A stretch of 64,000 bases of DNA from Bacteroides mediterraneensis (GCF_900128455.1 NZ_LT635783.1:2723520-2787519); one strand, 5' to 3'. Counted from the first letter of the stretch, positions 43,807 to 52,963 are shown. Notes: generated by a model from the letters alone, not told the origin. Program-made: numbers and translations.

Positions 43807-44081
43807 TTCTCACCTCCTTCCTTGAAAAACCACAGATACACCAGCCGTGCCAGCAGCACGCTTCCCGTAATGCCGGCCACACTGAGCAGCAGGGCTTGTC
43901 CTCCGAACGAACCCAGATTCTTCACAATCAACGGGTTATAGCCTACTGAAAGTCCCAGTACAAACAGCATCAGGCAAATGGTGACCGAAATGGTCTGATT
44001 CACTTTCTTCAAAAAATCACACGTACGAAGGACATATCCCAACAGAACCCCTGCCAGGACAGTCAATATAATACTCCACAT
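43803..44081 (-). CDS. LysO-type exporter, N-terminal half
   Basis: A 92-residue membrane protein with three helices (MWSIILTVLAGVLLGYVL, VTICLMLFVLGLSVGYNP, and a third helix) matching the first domain of LysO. It overlaps the start of the second half by ATGA, so the two are translationally coupled. There is no sign of a frameshift scar, and a split arrangement appears natural. Confidence 0.85.
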   Translation of the reverse strand: MWSIILTVLAGVLLGYVLRTCDFLKKVNQTISVTICLMLFVLGLSVGYNPLIVKNLGSFGGQALLLSVAGITGSVLLARLVYLWFFKEGGEK

Positions 44082-44326
44082 AAAAAATCCGAAATTAAAA
44101 GTTTACAAGCAATTTCCACCATGCGTCAGAAACGGCGCAACTCTCTGTCTTACAAACTTTCGTGAAGGAATCCGCTGAACCAGTGTACACGTGACAGGCG
44201 CAGCCGGTACATCGCCGTACCCGCTTTCCGCTGAATAATCCTATATGTTCCGTACACTCTCATACTTTACTCTTTTATGATTTCCAAACTCTCCCTGCAT
44301 CATGAGAAAAACTTCTGCCCCCCTTC
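44082..44326. other. intergenic stretch without recognised gene
   Basis: Between the lysO start and array C there is no supported coding frame. The sequence has no clear -7 box for lysO; the closest is TAATTTCG just before the start. If transcription came from the promoter at 44527-44558, lysO would carry a leader of about 440 bases including the array. Confidence 0.5.
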
Positions 44327-44416
44327 TATGTTTCTCGGCGCGAAAACGTACGTTTCTGCACCCGGAGCCGTACGTCTCCCAAGTGGAAAACGTACGTTTC
44401 CCTCACGGGAAACATA
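44327..44416. repeat. palindromic array C: four 22-bp units
   Basis: Four units start at 44327, 44349, 44371 and 44393, exactly 22 bp apart, and end with the next unit's TA at 44416. Each reads TACGTTTC or a close variant, a variable centre, then GAAAACG (or GGAGCCG, GGAAACA), so each is an inverted repeat. The outermost half-units are degenerate but keep the phase. The array lies between the split lysO genes and tolC, both on the minus strand, and directly follows the T-run of a candidate small RNA. Confidence 0.88.
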
Positions 44417-44522
44417 AAAAAGGCCTTGAAGGCTGTCTCTCTTCTCCAAGGGATTCTTTACTTTTTGTGACGAACCCTTCGCAAGCAAGCGGACTCATCC
44501 GCTCCCTCGGGTTCCGAATCAC
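44416..44522 (-). ncRNA. candidate small RNA of about 105 bases
   Basis: A minus-strand transcript starting near 44522 would open with a compact fold: GTGA/TCAC and GAACCC/GGGTTC stems (44472-44477 with 44509-44514, 44467-44470 with 44519-44522) enclosing a perfect AGCGGA/TCCGCT hairpin. About 35 bases later GCCTTCAAGGC is followed by a run of T (44416-44421), a short terminator-like end. The promoter is at 44527-44558. No coding frame or known RNA family was recognised. It could instead be the leader of lysO. Confidence 0.4.
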
Positions 44523-44526
44523 GGTG

Positions 44527-44558
44527 CAAAGGTAAGCCATTTTAAATTAATATGCAAT
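44527..44558 (-). promoter_or_regulatory. promoter of the candidate small RNA
   Basis: The minus strand reads TACCTTTG (44527-44534), a perfect -7 box, and ATTG (44555-44558) 20 bases upstream, three of four bases of the -33 box. It faces away from tolC, between the tolC terminator and the lysO genes. Confidence 0.6.
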
Positions 44559-44579
44559 TAATATGCAATATTTTATAAA

Positions 44580-44614
44580 GAAAGGCCGCTAGAAGTACTT
44601 CCAGACGGCCTTTC
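44580..44614 (-). terminator. terminator after tolC-like gene
   Basis: GAAAGGCCG (44580-44588) pairs with CGGCCTTTC (44606-44614), and GAAGTACTTC lies in the loop as a second small stem. It is 18 bases after the tolC stop on the minus strand. Confidence 0.7.
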
Positions 44615-44631
44615 GCACCAAGAAAAAACAA

Positions 44632-45921
44632 TCAACGGCGCCCCGTGACTTGCAGATATTCCCGTTTTTTCAGTTCATAATCCGTGTAACTTTCCACGTA
44701 TTTGTCACAGCTTTGCTGAAACAAGGTCTGCGCATCGAGCAAATCACTCATCGTACAGGTGCCCGACTTGTAATAATCGGTGTTCAAACGCAGGTTCTCC
44801 GTGGCCTGTTCAATGGACAGACGGGCAATCTTCATCTGTTCGTAGGCCTCATTCACCCCGTTCCACGCATTTTTCATGCGGATAACCAGCAGCTCTCCCT
44901 GGTCGGCCAACTGGTTTTCCGTGTTCTTCACTTGGAGTTTCTCCTTCTTGAGGGCATGGCTGCCTCCCCACCATCCGGTCAGAGGCACGGTCACCGTGGC
45001 AAACCCCACCCAGAAGCGCTGGTCTTCCGGTAAGAAGTTATGATACACATACCCTCCGCCAATGGCCACCGTAGGCAGATTCTTGCCCAACTCCATCTTG
45101 TATTGCAGACGGCTGGCCTTCACATTCTGTTGCAACAGCGCATATTCACTGGTCAGTCCCAAAGCCGACTCCGGATCGCAGTAAAGACTGTCCGGACGAG
45201 AAGGCAGCTGGTCGTCGACGGAAAAGGCCACTGCCAGGGAATCGGAGCCAAGGCCCGTATATTGCGCCAGCATGTTCCGCGAAATGGACAAAGCATTCTC
45301 CAGCTGCAGGCGGCTGCTTTTGGTCTCGTTCCGGCGAAGCTGCATCTGCAACAAATCGTTGCGTGTCACCACGCCTGCCTCCACCGAAGCCTCCACATCG
45401 CGCAAGATACGCTCCAGTTGCGTTTCCACCTTGCCCAAAGTCTTGAGTTTCTCCTGCAGAGTGACCACCCGCCAGAAATACTGTTCCGTGGTCAGCGTCA
45501 CCTCGTTGTCGGACAAGTTCTGCTGCAGGCGTTTCACCTCTACCCCCACTTTGGCCAACTGGTTCCCGTTGACAATCTGTCCGCCGGTAAAGAGCGGCAG
45601 GGAGGCACTCACTCCTCCCGCTATTCCGTTCTTGAGCATCGACATGTGCATGTCCGGAGCCAGATCCATCTGCATCAGCCCTTTATCAGCCATAAAGCCG
45701 GTACCCGCCGCCATGACACTCGGGAAATAATTGGTAAACGCCTTCTTCTTGTCCTGTCGGGCCATTTCCAGTTCGTTACGGGCATTCTTCATCTTCACAT
45801 TGTTTGTCAAGGCAGCCTGAATACATTCATCCAAGGTGTAGGCTTTCTGCCCGAAGGCCAGATTCACACACGCCCCACCTATCAATAGAAAAGCTATGAT
45901 TCTGTTTCGATTCGTTTTCAT
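44632..45921 (-). CDS. TolC-family outer membrane efflux protein
   Basis: A 429-residue outer-membrane factor with a signal peptide (ending NLAFGQ) and two OEP repeats: YTLDECIQAALTNNVKMKNA, and a second copy near the C-terminus with LRLNTDYYKSGTCTMSDLLDAQ. These fold as the trimeric TolC channel. It is the last gene of an RND efflux operon after the adaptor and the pump. The C-terminus ends at the K-K-R-E-Y-L-Q-V-T-G region, as in family members. Confidence 0.93.
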   Translation of the reverse strand: MKTNRNRIIAFLLIGGACVNLAFGQKAYTLDECIQAALTNNVKMKNARNELEMARQDKKKAFTNYFPSVMAAGTGFMADKGLMQMDLAPDMHMSMLKNGIAGGVSASLPLFTGGQIVNGNQLAKVGVEVKRLQQNLSDNEVTLTTEQYFWRVVTLQEKLKTLGKVETQLERILRDVEASVEAGVVTRNDLLQMQLRRNETKSSRLQLENALSISRNMLAQYTGLGSDSLAVAFSVDDQLPSRPDSLYCDPESALGLTSEYALLQQNVKASRLQYKMELGKNLPTVAIGGGYVYHNFLPEDQRFWVGFATVTVPLTGWWGGSHALKKEKLQVKNTENQLADQGELLVIRMKNAWNGVNEAYEQMKIARLSIEQATENLRLNTDYYKSGTCTMSDLLDAQTLFQQSCDKYVESYTDYELKKREYLQVTGRR

Positions 45922-45957
45922 AATGATTCTTCTTTATCTTGATTCCTAATTGCCCCG

Positions 45958-48900
45958 TCAGGCATTTTCCAAGGCCTCCAACCGGGCACGTTTCCGGGTA
46001 CTTCCCCTGAATATCACCAGATAAGCCACCGGAAGCACCGTCAGCAGGAAGAGCATGGTAATCAGCGTACCGTAGCAAATCACCGTACCCATCGGCATCC
46101 AAAGTCCGCTCTTGCCCAATATCATCGGGATGACTCCCATGGAAGCCGCAGCCGAAGTCAGGAAGATAGGCCGCATACGGCGGCGGGCCGAATGGTAAAT
46201 GGCATCGCGCACACAGAGTTTCTCCGTAGCCCGCAACTCTTCGGCATAGTCAATCATGATAATGCCGTTACGTACAATGATACCCATCAGGCTGATGATA
46301 CCCAGCGTACAGGTCACACCAAAGTCTACCCCCTGAATCAGCACACCCACAGCCGTTCCGAAAAGGCAGAGCGTCAAGCTGGCAAAAATCAGCAGGGCAA
46401 TGCTGATGCGCCGGAAATGGGCCAGCAGGATGAAGAAGATGATGAAGGCGGCAATGGCCAGCGCTCCCATGATGGGAGGAAGATTCTCGTTGTCCTGCTC
46501 GTCGTCACCCCCGTAAGTCAGTGTCACTTTCTCCGGCAAAGGGATAGAAGCCAGTTTTTCCTTGATGACGCTGGTCAGGGAAGCCACATTCACATCCCGG
46601 CACACATCGGCCATCACCGTAATCGTATAGACTCCGTTCCGGCGGACCAGCTGCCCGTCTTTCACAGAGGGCACGACTTCTGCCACCTGACGCAAAGGCA
46701 CCTGCGTACCTCCCAACACCGGAATCAGTTCGTTTTCCAGGTCGGAGAAACCGGCACAGTCGGCTTTCTCGCTTTTCAGGGCTACCGGAATATCATAATC
46801 GCCTTCCCACACGTGGGCCACCTTCAGTCCGTCGCCGTAGCGCATGGCCAACGTAGTTTCCAACTGGGCGTTCTGGATGCCCAGGCGTGAAGCCTCATCT
46901 TCTTTCAGCACCACCTTGGCCGATGTCTGCGGCTCACTGAAATTGGTCTGTGCCAGCCGTATTTCCGGCATCTGGCGCAACAGGCTCAGGTATTTTCCGG
47001 CTACGGTTTTCAATGAATCCAGGTTCTCACCACTCAGACGAAGCTCAATCGGATAAACCGCCTGGCTGAAACTGATTTGCTTGAATCTTACCCGCACATC
47101 GGGGAAGGCATCGGTGTAACGTGGAGAATATTCATCCAGCAGTTCCTCGGTTTCCTTGTTGCCCTTGGTGTTCACAATCAGCTGGGCATAGTTGGTTCCT
47201 CCCAGCTGAGGGGCGTATGCCGTATGGAAACGAGGCGAAGAACAGCCCACAAACGAAGTGACGGAAACCACCCTCGGGTCCTTGCGGAACACCTGTTCCA
47301 TCGTATCGGCCGCCCAGGCGGTCTTTTCCACCGCCGTTCCCGTAGGCAGATAAATCTCCACGGCAAACTGGTTACGGTCGGCCACCGGCATCAGTTTCTG
47401 CGGCAGTTTTCCCATCAGGAAGATACCGATGACGACGGAAGCCACCCCTCCCATCAGGGTGATATAAGGATGGGCAAAACATTTGTCCAATAGTTTGTTG
47501 TAATAGGTCTGCAGAAACTCCATGAACGAGAAGCCCTTTTTGTGCGAAGGTACCGGCTTCCGGATGAACCAAAACTGCATGAACGGTACCAGCAGCATAG
47601 CTACCAGCAGAGAGATGCCCAGAATCAACGTAATGGCCCAAGGGAAGCTCAGCAGGAAGTCGTGTATCATACCCCGAATCACAATCAGGAAGGGGAAGAA
47701 CGTGATACTGATGGCCAGCGTAGCCGAGAAGATGGATTTGAAGAAATGCGTGGCACTGTAAATGGACGCATGCCAGCGCGACATCCCCTCTCCAATTTTC
47801 TCCAGGTAGCTGTCGATAATGACGATGGAATTGTCCACAATCATTCCCAAGGTCACAATCAGGGCCGCCAGCGTCACGGTATTCAGTTCGATGCCAAAGG
47901 CATAAAAAAGTCCCAACGAAATAAAGATGGTAATCGGAATGGTGGAAGCGGCTACCAGTGCCACCCGCAGCGGCAGCAGCAGCATCACCACAATCACTAC
48001 GGCCACAATGGCAATGACCAGCTCACGCAAAAAAGTATAGACACTGTCGCCCACCACCTGCGCCTGGTCCGTGATGCGGTACATGTTCACTTCCGAAGGC
48101 AGTTCTTTCTTGAACTCTTCCAGCACCTGGTTAATGTCATCGCCCATCTGTACGATATTCTTGCCTTTTTTCATCTCCACACTCAGCAAGATGCATTTCG
48201 TACCGTTGTTCTTGATGTAACTGTCGGCATGAGGGTATTCCTTCACCACGCGAGCCACATCCTGCAGGCGTACCACATTGCCCGAGGGGTCACTGTACAC
48301 AATCTGCTGCTGCACGTCGTAAAGCGTGTTGAACGTCTTCTCCACGTGTACCGGCAAGACATACTGAGGAGTCTGTATGCGTCCGCCGGTGATCACAAAG
48401 CCCTTGGCGAACAACTGTCCGGCGATGAGCTGTTCGTTGAGCCCGTAATGCGACAGACGTTCCGGATCCAAGTAAATAGAAATCTGCTCCTGCCTTTCTC
48501 CGCTCACACTCAGACGGCCCACACTGGGAATACGGCGCAGGCGGTTTTCCAGTTCGTCCATGTAGTCCGATAGTTCCCGATAGGTCTTGTCCTTGCTCTC
48601 CATGGTAATCAGCAGTGCTGAAGTATCGCCGAAATCATCCATTACCTGCACGGCCAGCACATTCGGCGGCAGTTCCGACTTGAACGCGGCCACTCCGTGC
48701 TTGAACTTGCTCCAGAACTCATCCTTGTTGTTCAGGTCGTCGTTCAGTTCCACCTGCACAAAGACAATTCCGTCGCGGGTGGTCGAAAAAGTCTTTTCCT
48801 TCTTCACCTCCTTGTAGGTAAAGATATAGTTTTCCAATGGCTTCGTCACCTGTTCCACCATCTCATTGACCGTGTTCCCGGGAGCCACGGCAATCACCAT

Positions 48901-49047
48901 TCCCTGTCGTATGGTAAAATCCGGGAACTCATTTTTCTGCATCTGCGGCAGACTGTATATACCGAATGCCACCAGGCAGCATGTCACCAGTATCACAATC
49001 TGGCGATAATGCATGGCCCACTCTACTATGTTCCGTTTCTTTTCCAT
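45958..49047 (-). CDS. RND-family efflux pump (inner-membrane transporter)
   Basis: The 1029-residue protein has the two-fold RND plan: 12 helices and two large periplasmic loops. Visible marks include helix 1 IVILVTCCLVAFGIYSLPQM, DTSALLITMESKD in the first loop, and the proton-relay helix LIVTLGMIVDNSIVIIDSYL, with Asp residues in helix 4. It belongs to the hydrophobe/amphiphile or metal-type RND exporters; the second periplasmic half (GGDDEQDNENLPP) and the C-terminal domain complete the fold. The drug or metal substrate is unknown. It lies between adaptor and tolC genes. Confidence 0.95.
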   Translation of the reverse strand: MEKKRNIVEWAMHYRQIVILVTCCLVAFGIYSLPQMQKNEFPDFTIRQGMVIAVAPGNTVNEMVEQVTKPLENYIFTYKEVKKEKTFSTTRDGIVFVQVELNDDLNNKDEFWSKFKHGVAAFKSELPPNVLAVQVMDDFGDTSALLITMESKDKTYRELSDYMDELENRLRRIPSVGRLSVSGERQEQISIYLDPERLSHYGLNEQLIAGQLFAKGFVITGGRIQTPQYVLPVHVEKTFNTLYDVQQQIVYSDPSGNVVRLQDVARVVKEYPHADSYIKNNGTKCILLSVEMKKGKNIVQMGDDINQVLEEFKKELPSEVNMYRITDQAQVVGDSVYTFLRELVIAIVAVVIVVMLLLPLRVALVAASTIPITIFISLGLFYAFGIELNTVTLAALIVTLGMIVDNSIVIIDSYLEKIGEGMSRWHASIYSATHFFKSIFSATLAISITFFPFLIVIRGMIHDFLLSFPWAITLILGISLLVAMLLVPFMQFWFIRKPVPSHKKGFSFMEFLQTYYNKLLDKCFAHPYITLMGGVASVVIGIFLMGKLPQKLMPVADRNQFAVEIYLPTGTAVEKTAWAADTMEQVFRKDPRVVSVTSFVGCSSPRFHTAYAPQLGGTNYAQLIVNTKGNKETEELLDEYSPRYTDAFPDVRVRFKQISFSQAVYPIELRLSGENLDSLKTVAGKYLSLLRQMPEIRLAQTNFSEPQTSAKVVLKEDEASRLGIQNAQLETTLAMRYGDGLKVAHVWEGDYDIPVALKSEKADCAGFSDLENELIPVLGGTQVPLRQVAEVVPSVKDGQLVRRNGVYTITVMADVCRDVNVASLTSVIKEKLASIPLPEKVTLTYGGDDEQDNENLPPIMGALAIAAFIIFFILLAHFRRISIALLIFASLTLCLFGTAVGVLIQGVDFGVTCTLGIISLMGIIVRNGIIMIDYAEELRATEKLCVRDAIYHSARRRMRPIFLTSAAASMGVIPMILGKSGLWMPMGTVICYGTLITMLFLLTVLPVAYLVIFRGSTRKRARLEALENA

Positions 49048-49060
49048 GTGCTTAACCTAT

Positions 49061-50086
49061 TTATATAGCCAACGGCGTGCCTTCACACACCTTCTGCTGG
49101 CCTTCCACAATCACTTCCTCTCCTTCACTCAATCCGGCCACCACCGTTACTCCGCTTGCCGTGAACTTGCCACACGTCACCACGCGCTTGGAGGCTTTGC
49201 CGTCTGCCCCCTTCACCCACACGAAATAATGGTTGCTTTCATCCAGCTGAATCACGCTGGCAGGAAGTACGCAGGTCTGACTCTTGTCGGCATCCTGCAG
49301 CCATACCTCCGTCACCATACCGGGAAGCAAACCCGTATTCGGTGTCTGAATACCGATGTTCACCTCGTACGACCGTGACAGCGGATTGGCTTGGATACCT
49401 TTCTCCATCACCACCCCTTCTGCCTGTCTGCCGTTCAGCACCGGAGCCTCTATCACTGCTTTCTGACCTTTCGTCACGTGCATGATCTCCGTTTCTGGCA
49501 CGGCAATCCGTACTTTCAGACGGTCGTCGGACACCAGCTTCATGACCTGTACCCCGGGCACCACATTCTGCCCTACTTCCAGGTTCTTTTCGGCAATCAC
49601 CCCGGCAAACGGAGCCACCAGCCGACAGTCTGTCAGGTTCTTCCGGGCCACTGCCTCCATGGACTGGGCCTGCTGCAACTTGCTCTGCACTTCCACCCAC
49701 TTCATGTCGGCCAGACTTCCTTTTTCATGCAGCTCCTTCATACGCCGGTAGGCATCTTCCGCCTGCTTCAAGGCCGCCTTTGCCGCCTGATACGTACTTT
49801 CTACGGACGCTTCGTCCAGGGTAGCCAGCAACTGTCCCTGCCGCACCCGGCTTCCTAAATCCACCTGTACCGACTTCACTCTTCCCATCAGCGGAAAACT
49901 CAACGCGCTCCCGTTTTCCTCTTGTACCGTACCCGAAAAACGGACGGTTTCATTCCGAACTGATGACGCTACGGTCATGACTTTTACCTTTACAGGTTCC
50001 ACCTGCTGCGAAGCCTGCTCTCTGCTTCCGCATCCTGACATCAAGACCACCAATGAGCCTATGGCCATCCAATGCAATTCTTTCAT
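49061..50086 (-). CDS. RND periplasmic adaptor (membrane fusion) lipoprotein
   Basis: The adaptor links the RND pump to TolC. The ATG at 50086 gives a lipoprotein N-terminus, MKELHWMAIGSLVVLMSGC; the upstream ATG at 50140 would add 18 residues without a family match. The barrel-sandwich and hairpin are seen in VRFSGTVQEENGSALSFPLM, GRVKSVQVDLGSRVRQGQLL and the coiled-coil segment with repeated AAKAALKQAEDAYRRMKELH. It heads the efflux operon and diverges from an AraC regulator. Confidence 0.93.
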   Translation of the reverse strand: MKELHWMAIGSLVVLMSGCGSREQASQQVEPVKVKVMTVASSVRNETVRFSGTVQEENGSALSFPLMGRVKSVQVDLGSRVRQGQLLATLDEASVESTYQAAKAALKQAEDAYRRMKELHEKGSLADMKWVEVQSKLQQAQSMEAVARKNLTDCRLVAPFAGVIAEKNLEVGQNVVPGVQVMKLVSDDRLKVRIAVPETEIMHVTKGQKAVIEAPVLNGRQAEGVVMEKGIQANPLSRSYEVNIGIQTPNTGLLPGMVTEVWLQDADKSQTCVLPASVIQLDESNHYFVWVKGADGKASKRVVTCGKFTASGVTVVAGLSEGEEVIVEGQQKVCEGTPLAI

Positions 50087-50125
50087 AAATCTTATCCTAT
50101 TTAGTATGTCTACGATTTGTGAGCG

Positions 50126-50243
50126 CAAAGAAAAAGGCATTACACACTACATAGGATAGATAGAACACCTTAGAAGTGTTCCATTTTTCCGTCTTCCTGC
50201 GAAATACACCAAATAGAATACTCCTAAAGAAAAATAGAACACC
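50126..50243. promoter_or_regulatory. efflux operon promoter region with AraC-type direct repeats
   Basis: The minus strand has a -7 candidate TTTCTTTG (50126-50133, one mismatch). ATAGAAYACYCC-like words occur at 50160, 50213 and 50234; the last two are 21 bp apart in direct orientation, as for AraC-family half-sites. An inverted repeat GAACAC/GTGTTC (50163-50168, 50176-50181) overlaps the first word, close to the -33 position of the efflux promoter. The adjacent AraC protein is the probable binder. Confidence 0.6.
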
Positions 50244-50296
50244 GATAAATGGAAAACATTCTGTTCATTTGCATCCGAATCAGAACTAAAGGAGTT

Positions 50297-51214
50297 ATGG
50301 AAAAGGAAATCGAACTTATCAGGATGTCCAGCATCGAAATTATGGAGAAAGTAGCTGCCTACAAGGACGAAGAAATCATCAGAATGAACCAAACAAGCGA
50401 ACAGAATGGAAACAAATCAACCTCAATGATAAGAGCCGGGTTCTTTTTAGCCATCCTGTGCCAAAAAGGGACAGCCTCCCTGTCCATCAATAACCAATCT
50501 TATGATATACGTCCCAATGACCTGCTGATATGTCATCCGCAGACTTTACTCAAACACGAAACCGTAGACAAAGATTTTATTTGCTATGGTTTCTGTCTTT
50601 CCTCTGAATATGCCAAACGTATCTTTGTCATGTCATCTTCCACCAGCAACTGGTGTTCACGGTTGTATCTGGAACAGCATCCCATTCTTTCGCTCAATGA
50701 AGAAGAAAGCCAGCTCTTTTATCAATACTACAACCTATTGTATTCCAAACTGACCGGAGCTCCCCATCGCCACCAGAAGGAGCTCATCAATGCCCTCCTG
50801 CAAGCCTTCATTTATGAGTTTCAGGATGCCATGGAAAAATACATCCAATTGCCACCCACCAACTTCAATTCCTCCAGTAATTTGTTCAATGCTTTCATCG
50901 AACTGCTGGTTGCGTCCTATCCCAAGGAACGCGCTGTGAGCTACTATGCCAGCCGACTGTTCGTCACCCCCAAATACCTGTCGGCCATCTGCAAGGAGAA
51001 TTCCGGGGAAACCGCCTCCGACCTGATTACCAGCTATGTCATGAAAGACGTGGAATATCTGCTGAGACGCCCCGAAAAAAGTATCAAGGAAATTGCCAAC
51101 GAACTGAATTTCGCCACGCTGTCGTTCTTCGGCAAATATGTGAAAAGGAACCTAGGCATCTCTCCTAAAGAATACCGGGAAAAGCTGTCACAGCAAAACG
51201 AAGAGGCACAGTAA
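50297..51214 (+). CDS. AraC-family transcriptional regulator
   Basis: The protein has an N-terminal cupin-like sensing half (CQKGTASLSINNQSYDIRP, NDLLICHPQTLL) and a C-terminal AraC double helix-turn-helix (VSYYASRLFVTPKYLSAICK and IKEIANELNFATLSFFGKYV, ending LGISPKEYREKL). An ATG at 50297 with AAAGGAG just before it is chosen; an upstream ATG at 50249 would add 16 residues. It diverges from the RND efflux operon and is the likely controller. Confidence 0.88.
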   Translation: MEKEIELIRMSSIEIMEKVAAYKDEEIIRMNQTSEQNGNKSTSMIRAGFFLAILCQKGTASLSINNQSYDIRPNDLLICHPQTLLKHETVDKDFICYGFCLSSEYAKRIFVMSSSTSNWCSRLYLEQHPILSLNEEESQLFYQYYNLLYSKLTGAPHRHQKELINALLQAFIYEFQDAMEKYIQLPPTNFNSSSNLFNAFIELLVASYPKERAVSYYASRLFVTPKYLSAICKENSGETASDLITSYVMKDVEYLLRRPEKSIKEIANELNFATLSFFGKYVKRNLGISPKEYREKLSQQNEEAQ

Positions 51215-51241
51215 AAATAAAGAACCAGTATACAAGAAGAC

Positions 51242-51283
51242 AAAAAAAGTCCGCCCGTCTTACGCAGACAAGCGGACTTTTTT
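51242..51283. terminator. bidirectional terminator
   Basis: AAAGTCCGC with CCGTCT (51246-51260) pairs with AGAC and GCGGACTTT (51266-51280), flanked by A and T runs. It lies between the convergent AraC and DUF4301 genes. Confidence 0.85.
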
Positions 51284-51307
51284 ATGATTCAATCGGTCTA
51301 TCCCAAT

Positions 51308-52831
51308 TTATTGATGCTGTTCACGCAGCAAATCGTTCACAGTCTTTACCGGATTGAAAGTGCTCAAAGGAACTTCTACGAACACGGTATTCCAGTCGCT
51401 CATTGAACCGTTCCACAAGCCCGGCAATTCGAGTGCCTTCAAGTCTTTTCCATTCTTTGACTTGTAAGAAATGAAGCCGGTAGCCTTATCCACGTGTTCC
51501 AGCAAGTTGAACTTGCGGCCTTTATAATCGCGGATGGCGCATACCAAATCCACCGGATTGAAGTGGGTACCCTTCTCGAACATGGCCTTCTTTTCCGGGT
51601 CTTTCATGTCAATCTGTGAGCTTTCCAGAATCTGGAGAGAGATGGTTCCATCCGGATTATAGGCCAGGAACGGACCACCGCCCGGTTCACCCACGTTCTT
51701 CACCATACCGCACACACGCATCGGACGGTTCAGTTTCTTACGCAGATAGATAACCAGGTCCGCATCTTCCAGTTCTTTCAAATCCGTTCTGCGGCAACGC
51801 AACTGCTGCTGTACGAAACGGATGATGGTTTCCAGCTGTTCGTGGCTATAGTGACCGCTATCCAGCAGTTCCAGGTATTCGAAAGCCTGCTTCTGCAAAG
51901 TCACCAATACACCGGCCAGCAATTTCTTGTAAGTCACGGTATCTGCCTTCAGCCGGTCGGGCACCACGTTGTCGATGTTCTTGATGAATACGATATCGGC
52001 ATCCAGGTCGTTCAGATTCTCAATCAAGGCCCCATGACCACCCGGACGGAACAACAGTTTGCCGTCTTTGTCGCGGAAAGGTTTGTTCTCCATATCGGCT
52101 GCCACCGTATCCGTGCTCGGTTTCTGTTCTGAGAAACTGATGTGATATTTCGTGCCGTATTTGGCTTCATACTCGCCCACCTTGGCAGCCACCAGCTTTT
52201 CAAACAAAGCCCGGTGTTCGGTAGACACCGTGAAATGTACATTCACTTCACCTGTCTTTCCGGCTGCATACAACGCACCTTCTACCAGATGTTCTTCCAG
52301 CGGTGTACGTACACCGTCGGCATAACGGTGGAACTTGAGCAGTCCTTTCGGCAGGGCACCGTAGTTCAACCCTGCAGCTTCCAGCAAATTGGACACAATT
52401 GCTTTGTAGTTCTGTTCCGACAGCAAAGCGTCGATGTTCTTACCCGTATTGTCCATGCAAGCCGCATTCAGGTCGTTGTAGAACGCAAAGTCATGGATAT
52501 GGTCGAAGAACTTCTTCTCGAAATCCGTCGTCGGTTTGTCATAGTCCGCCCCTAAGAACTCAAACATATTCTTGAACATACGGCTGGCAGCTCCCGAAGC
52601 CGGTACGAACTTGACAATTTTCTTCTCCCCATCCTTATAAGCATCCCATGCCGCAAGATACCGTTCGAAATCTTTGTCTTCAGCCTTCATGATGCCTCCG
52701 TTTTCTACAGAAGCCGCTGCCGACAATTTCAGGAACGGAAAACCTTTCTCAAAACAAGCCAACTGTTCGGCAATTTTCTCTTCCGAAATGCCTTTCTTGG
52801 CCAACAATTCTTTGTCTTCGTGTGTTAACAT
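51308..52831 (-). CDS. DUF4301 family protein
   Basis: A soluble 507-residue protein which I recognise as DUF4301, restricted to Bacteroidetes. It contains FVPASGAASRMFKNMFEFLG near residue 80, a turn like the nucleotide-binding loop of nucleotidyltransferases, and ENKPFRDKDGKLLFRPGGHG, which resembles sugar-nucleotidyltransferase folds. No biochemical role is established to my knowledge. It is isolated from neighbours and ends at a bidirectional terminator. Confidence 0.82.
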   Translation of the reverse strand: MLTHEDKELLAKKGISEEKIAEQLACFEKGFPFLKLSAAASVENGGIMKAEDKDFERYLAAWDAYKDGEKKIVKFVPASGAASRMFKNMFEFLGADYDKPTTDFEKKFFDHIHDFAFYNDLNAACMDNTGKNIDALLSEQNYKAIVSNLLEAAGLNYGALPKGLLKFHRYADGVRTPLEEHLVEGALYAAGKTGEVNVHFTVSTEHRALFEKLVAAKVGEYEAKYGTKYHISFSEQKPSTDTVAADMENKPFRDKDGKLLFRPGGHGALIENLNDLDADIVFIKNIDNVVPDRLKADTVTYKKLLAGVLVTLQKQAFEYLELLDSGHYSHEQLETIIRFVQQQLRCRRTDLKELEDADLVIYLRKKLNRPMRVCGMVKNVGEPGGGPFLAYNPDGTISLQILESSQIDMKDPEKKAMFEKGTHFNPVDLVCAIRDYKGRKFNLLEHVDKATGFISYKSKNGKDLKALELPGLWNGSMSDWNTVFVEVPLSTFNPVKTVNDLLREQHQ

Positions 52832-52963
52832 ATTGTTTTATTTAGGTAATGAATATTCTTTCTGCATTCAGAATCATGCTCAAAAATAGAAAAAATACGG
52901 TAAGAATGCACCATATCGATGAAAAAAAAGTAACTTTACCCACAAACAACAAAACGAGGCATT

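Noticed and set aside
44467-44522. Hammerhead-ribozyme-like or tRNA-like core in the candidate small RNA
   Set aside because: CGGATGA resembles the CTGATGA core, but the second base differs and the stems do not close in the hammerhead order. The stretch is also too short (56 bases) for a tRNA, and the T-arm likeness does not pair.
50087-50140. 18-residue upstream extension of the RND adaptor
   Set aside because: The extension lacks similarity to the family and would bury the signal peptide; the ATG at 50086 begins a standard lipoprotein signal.
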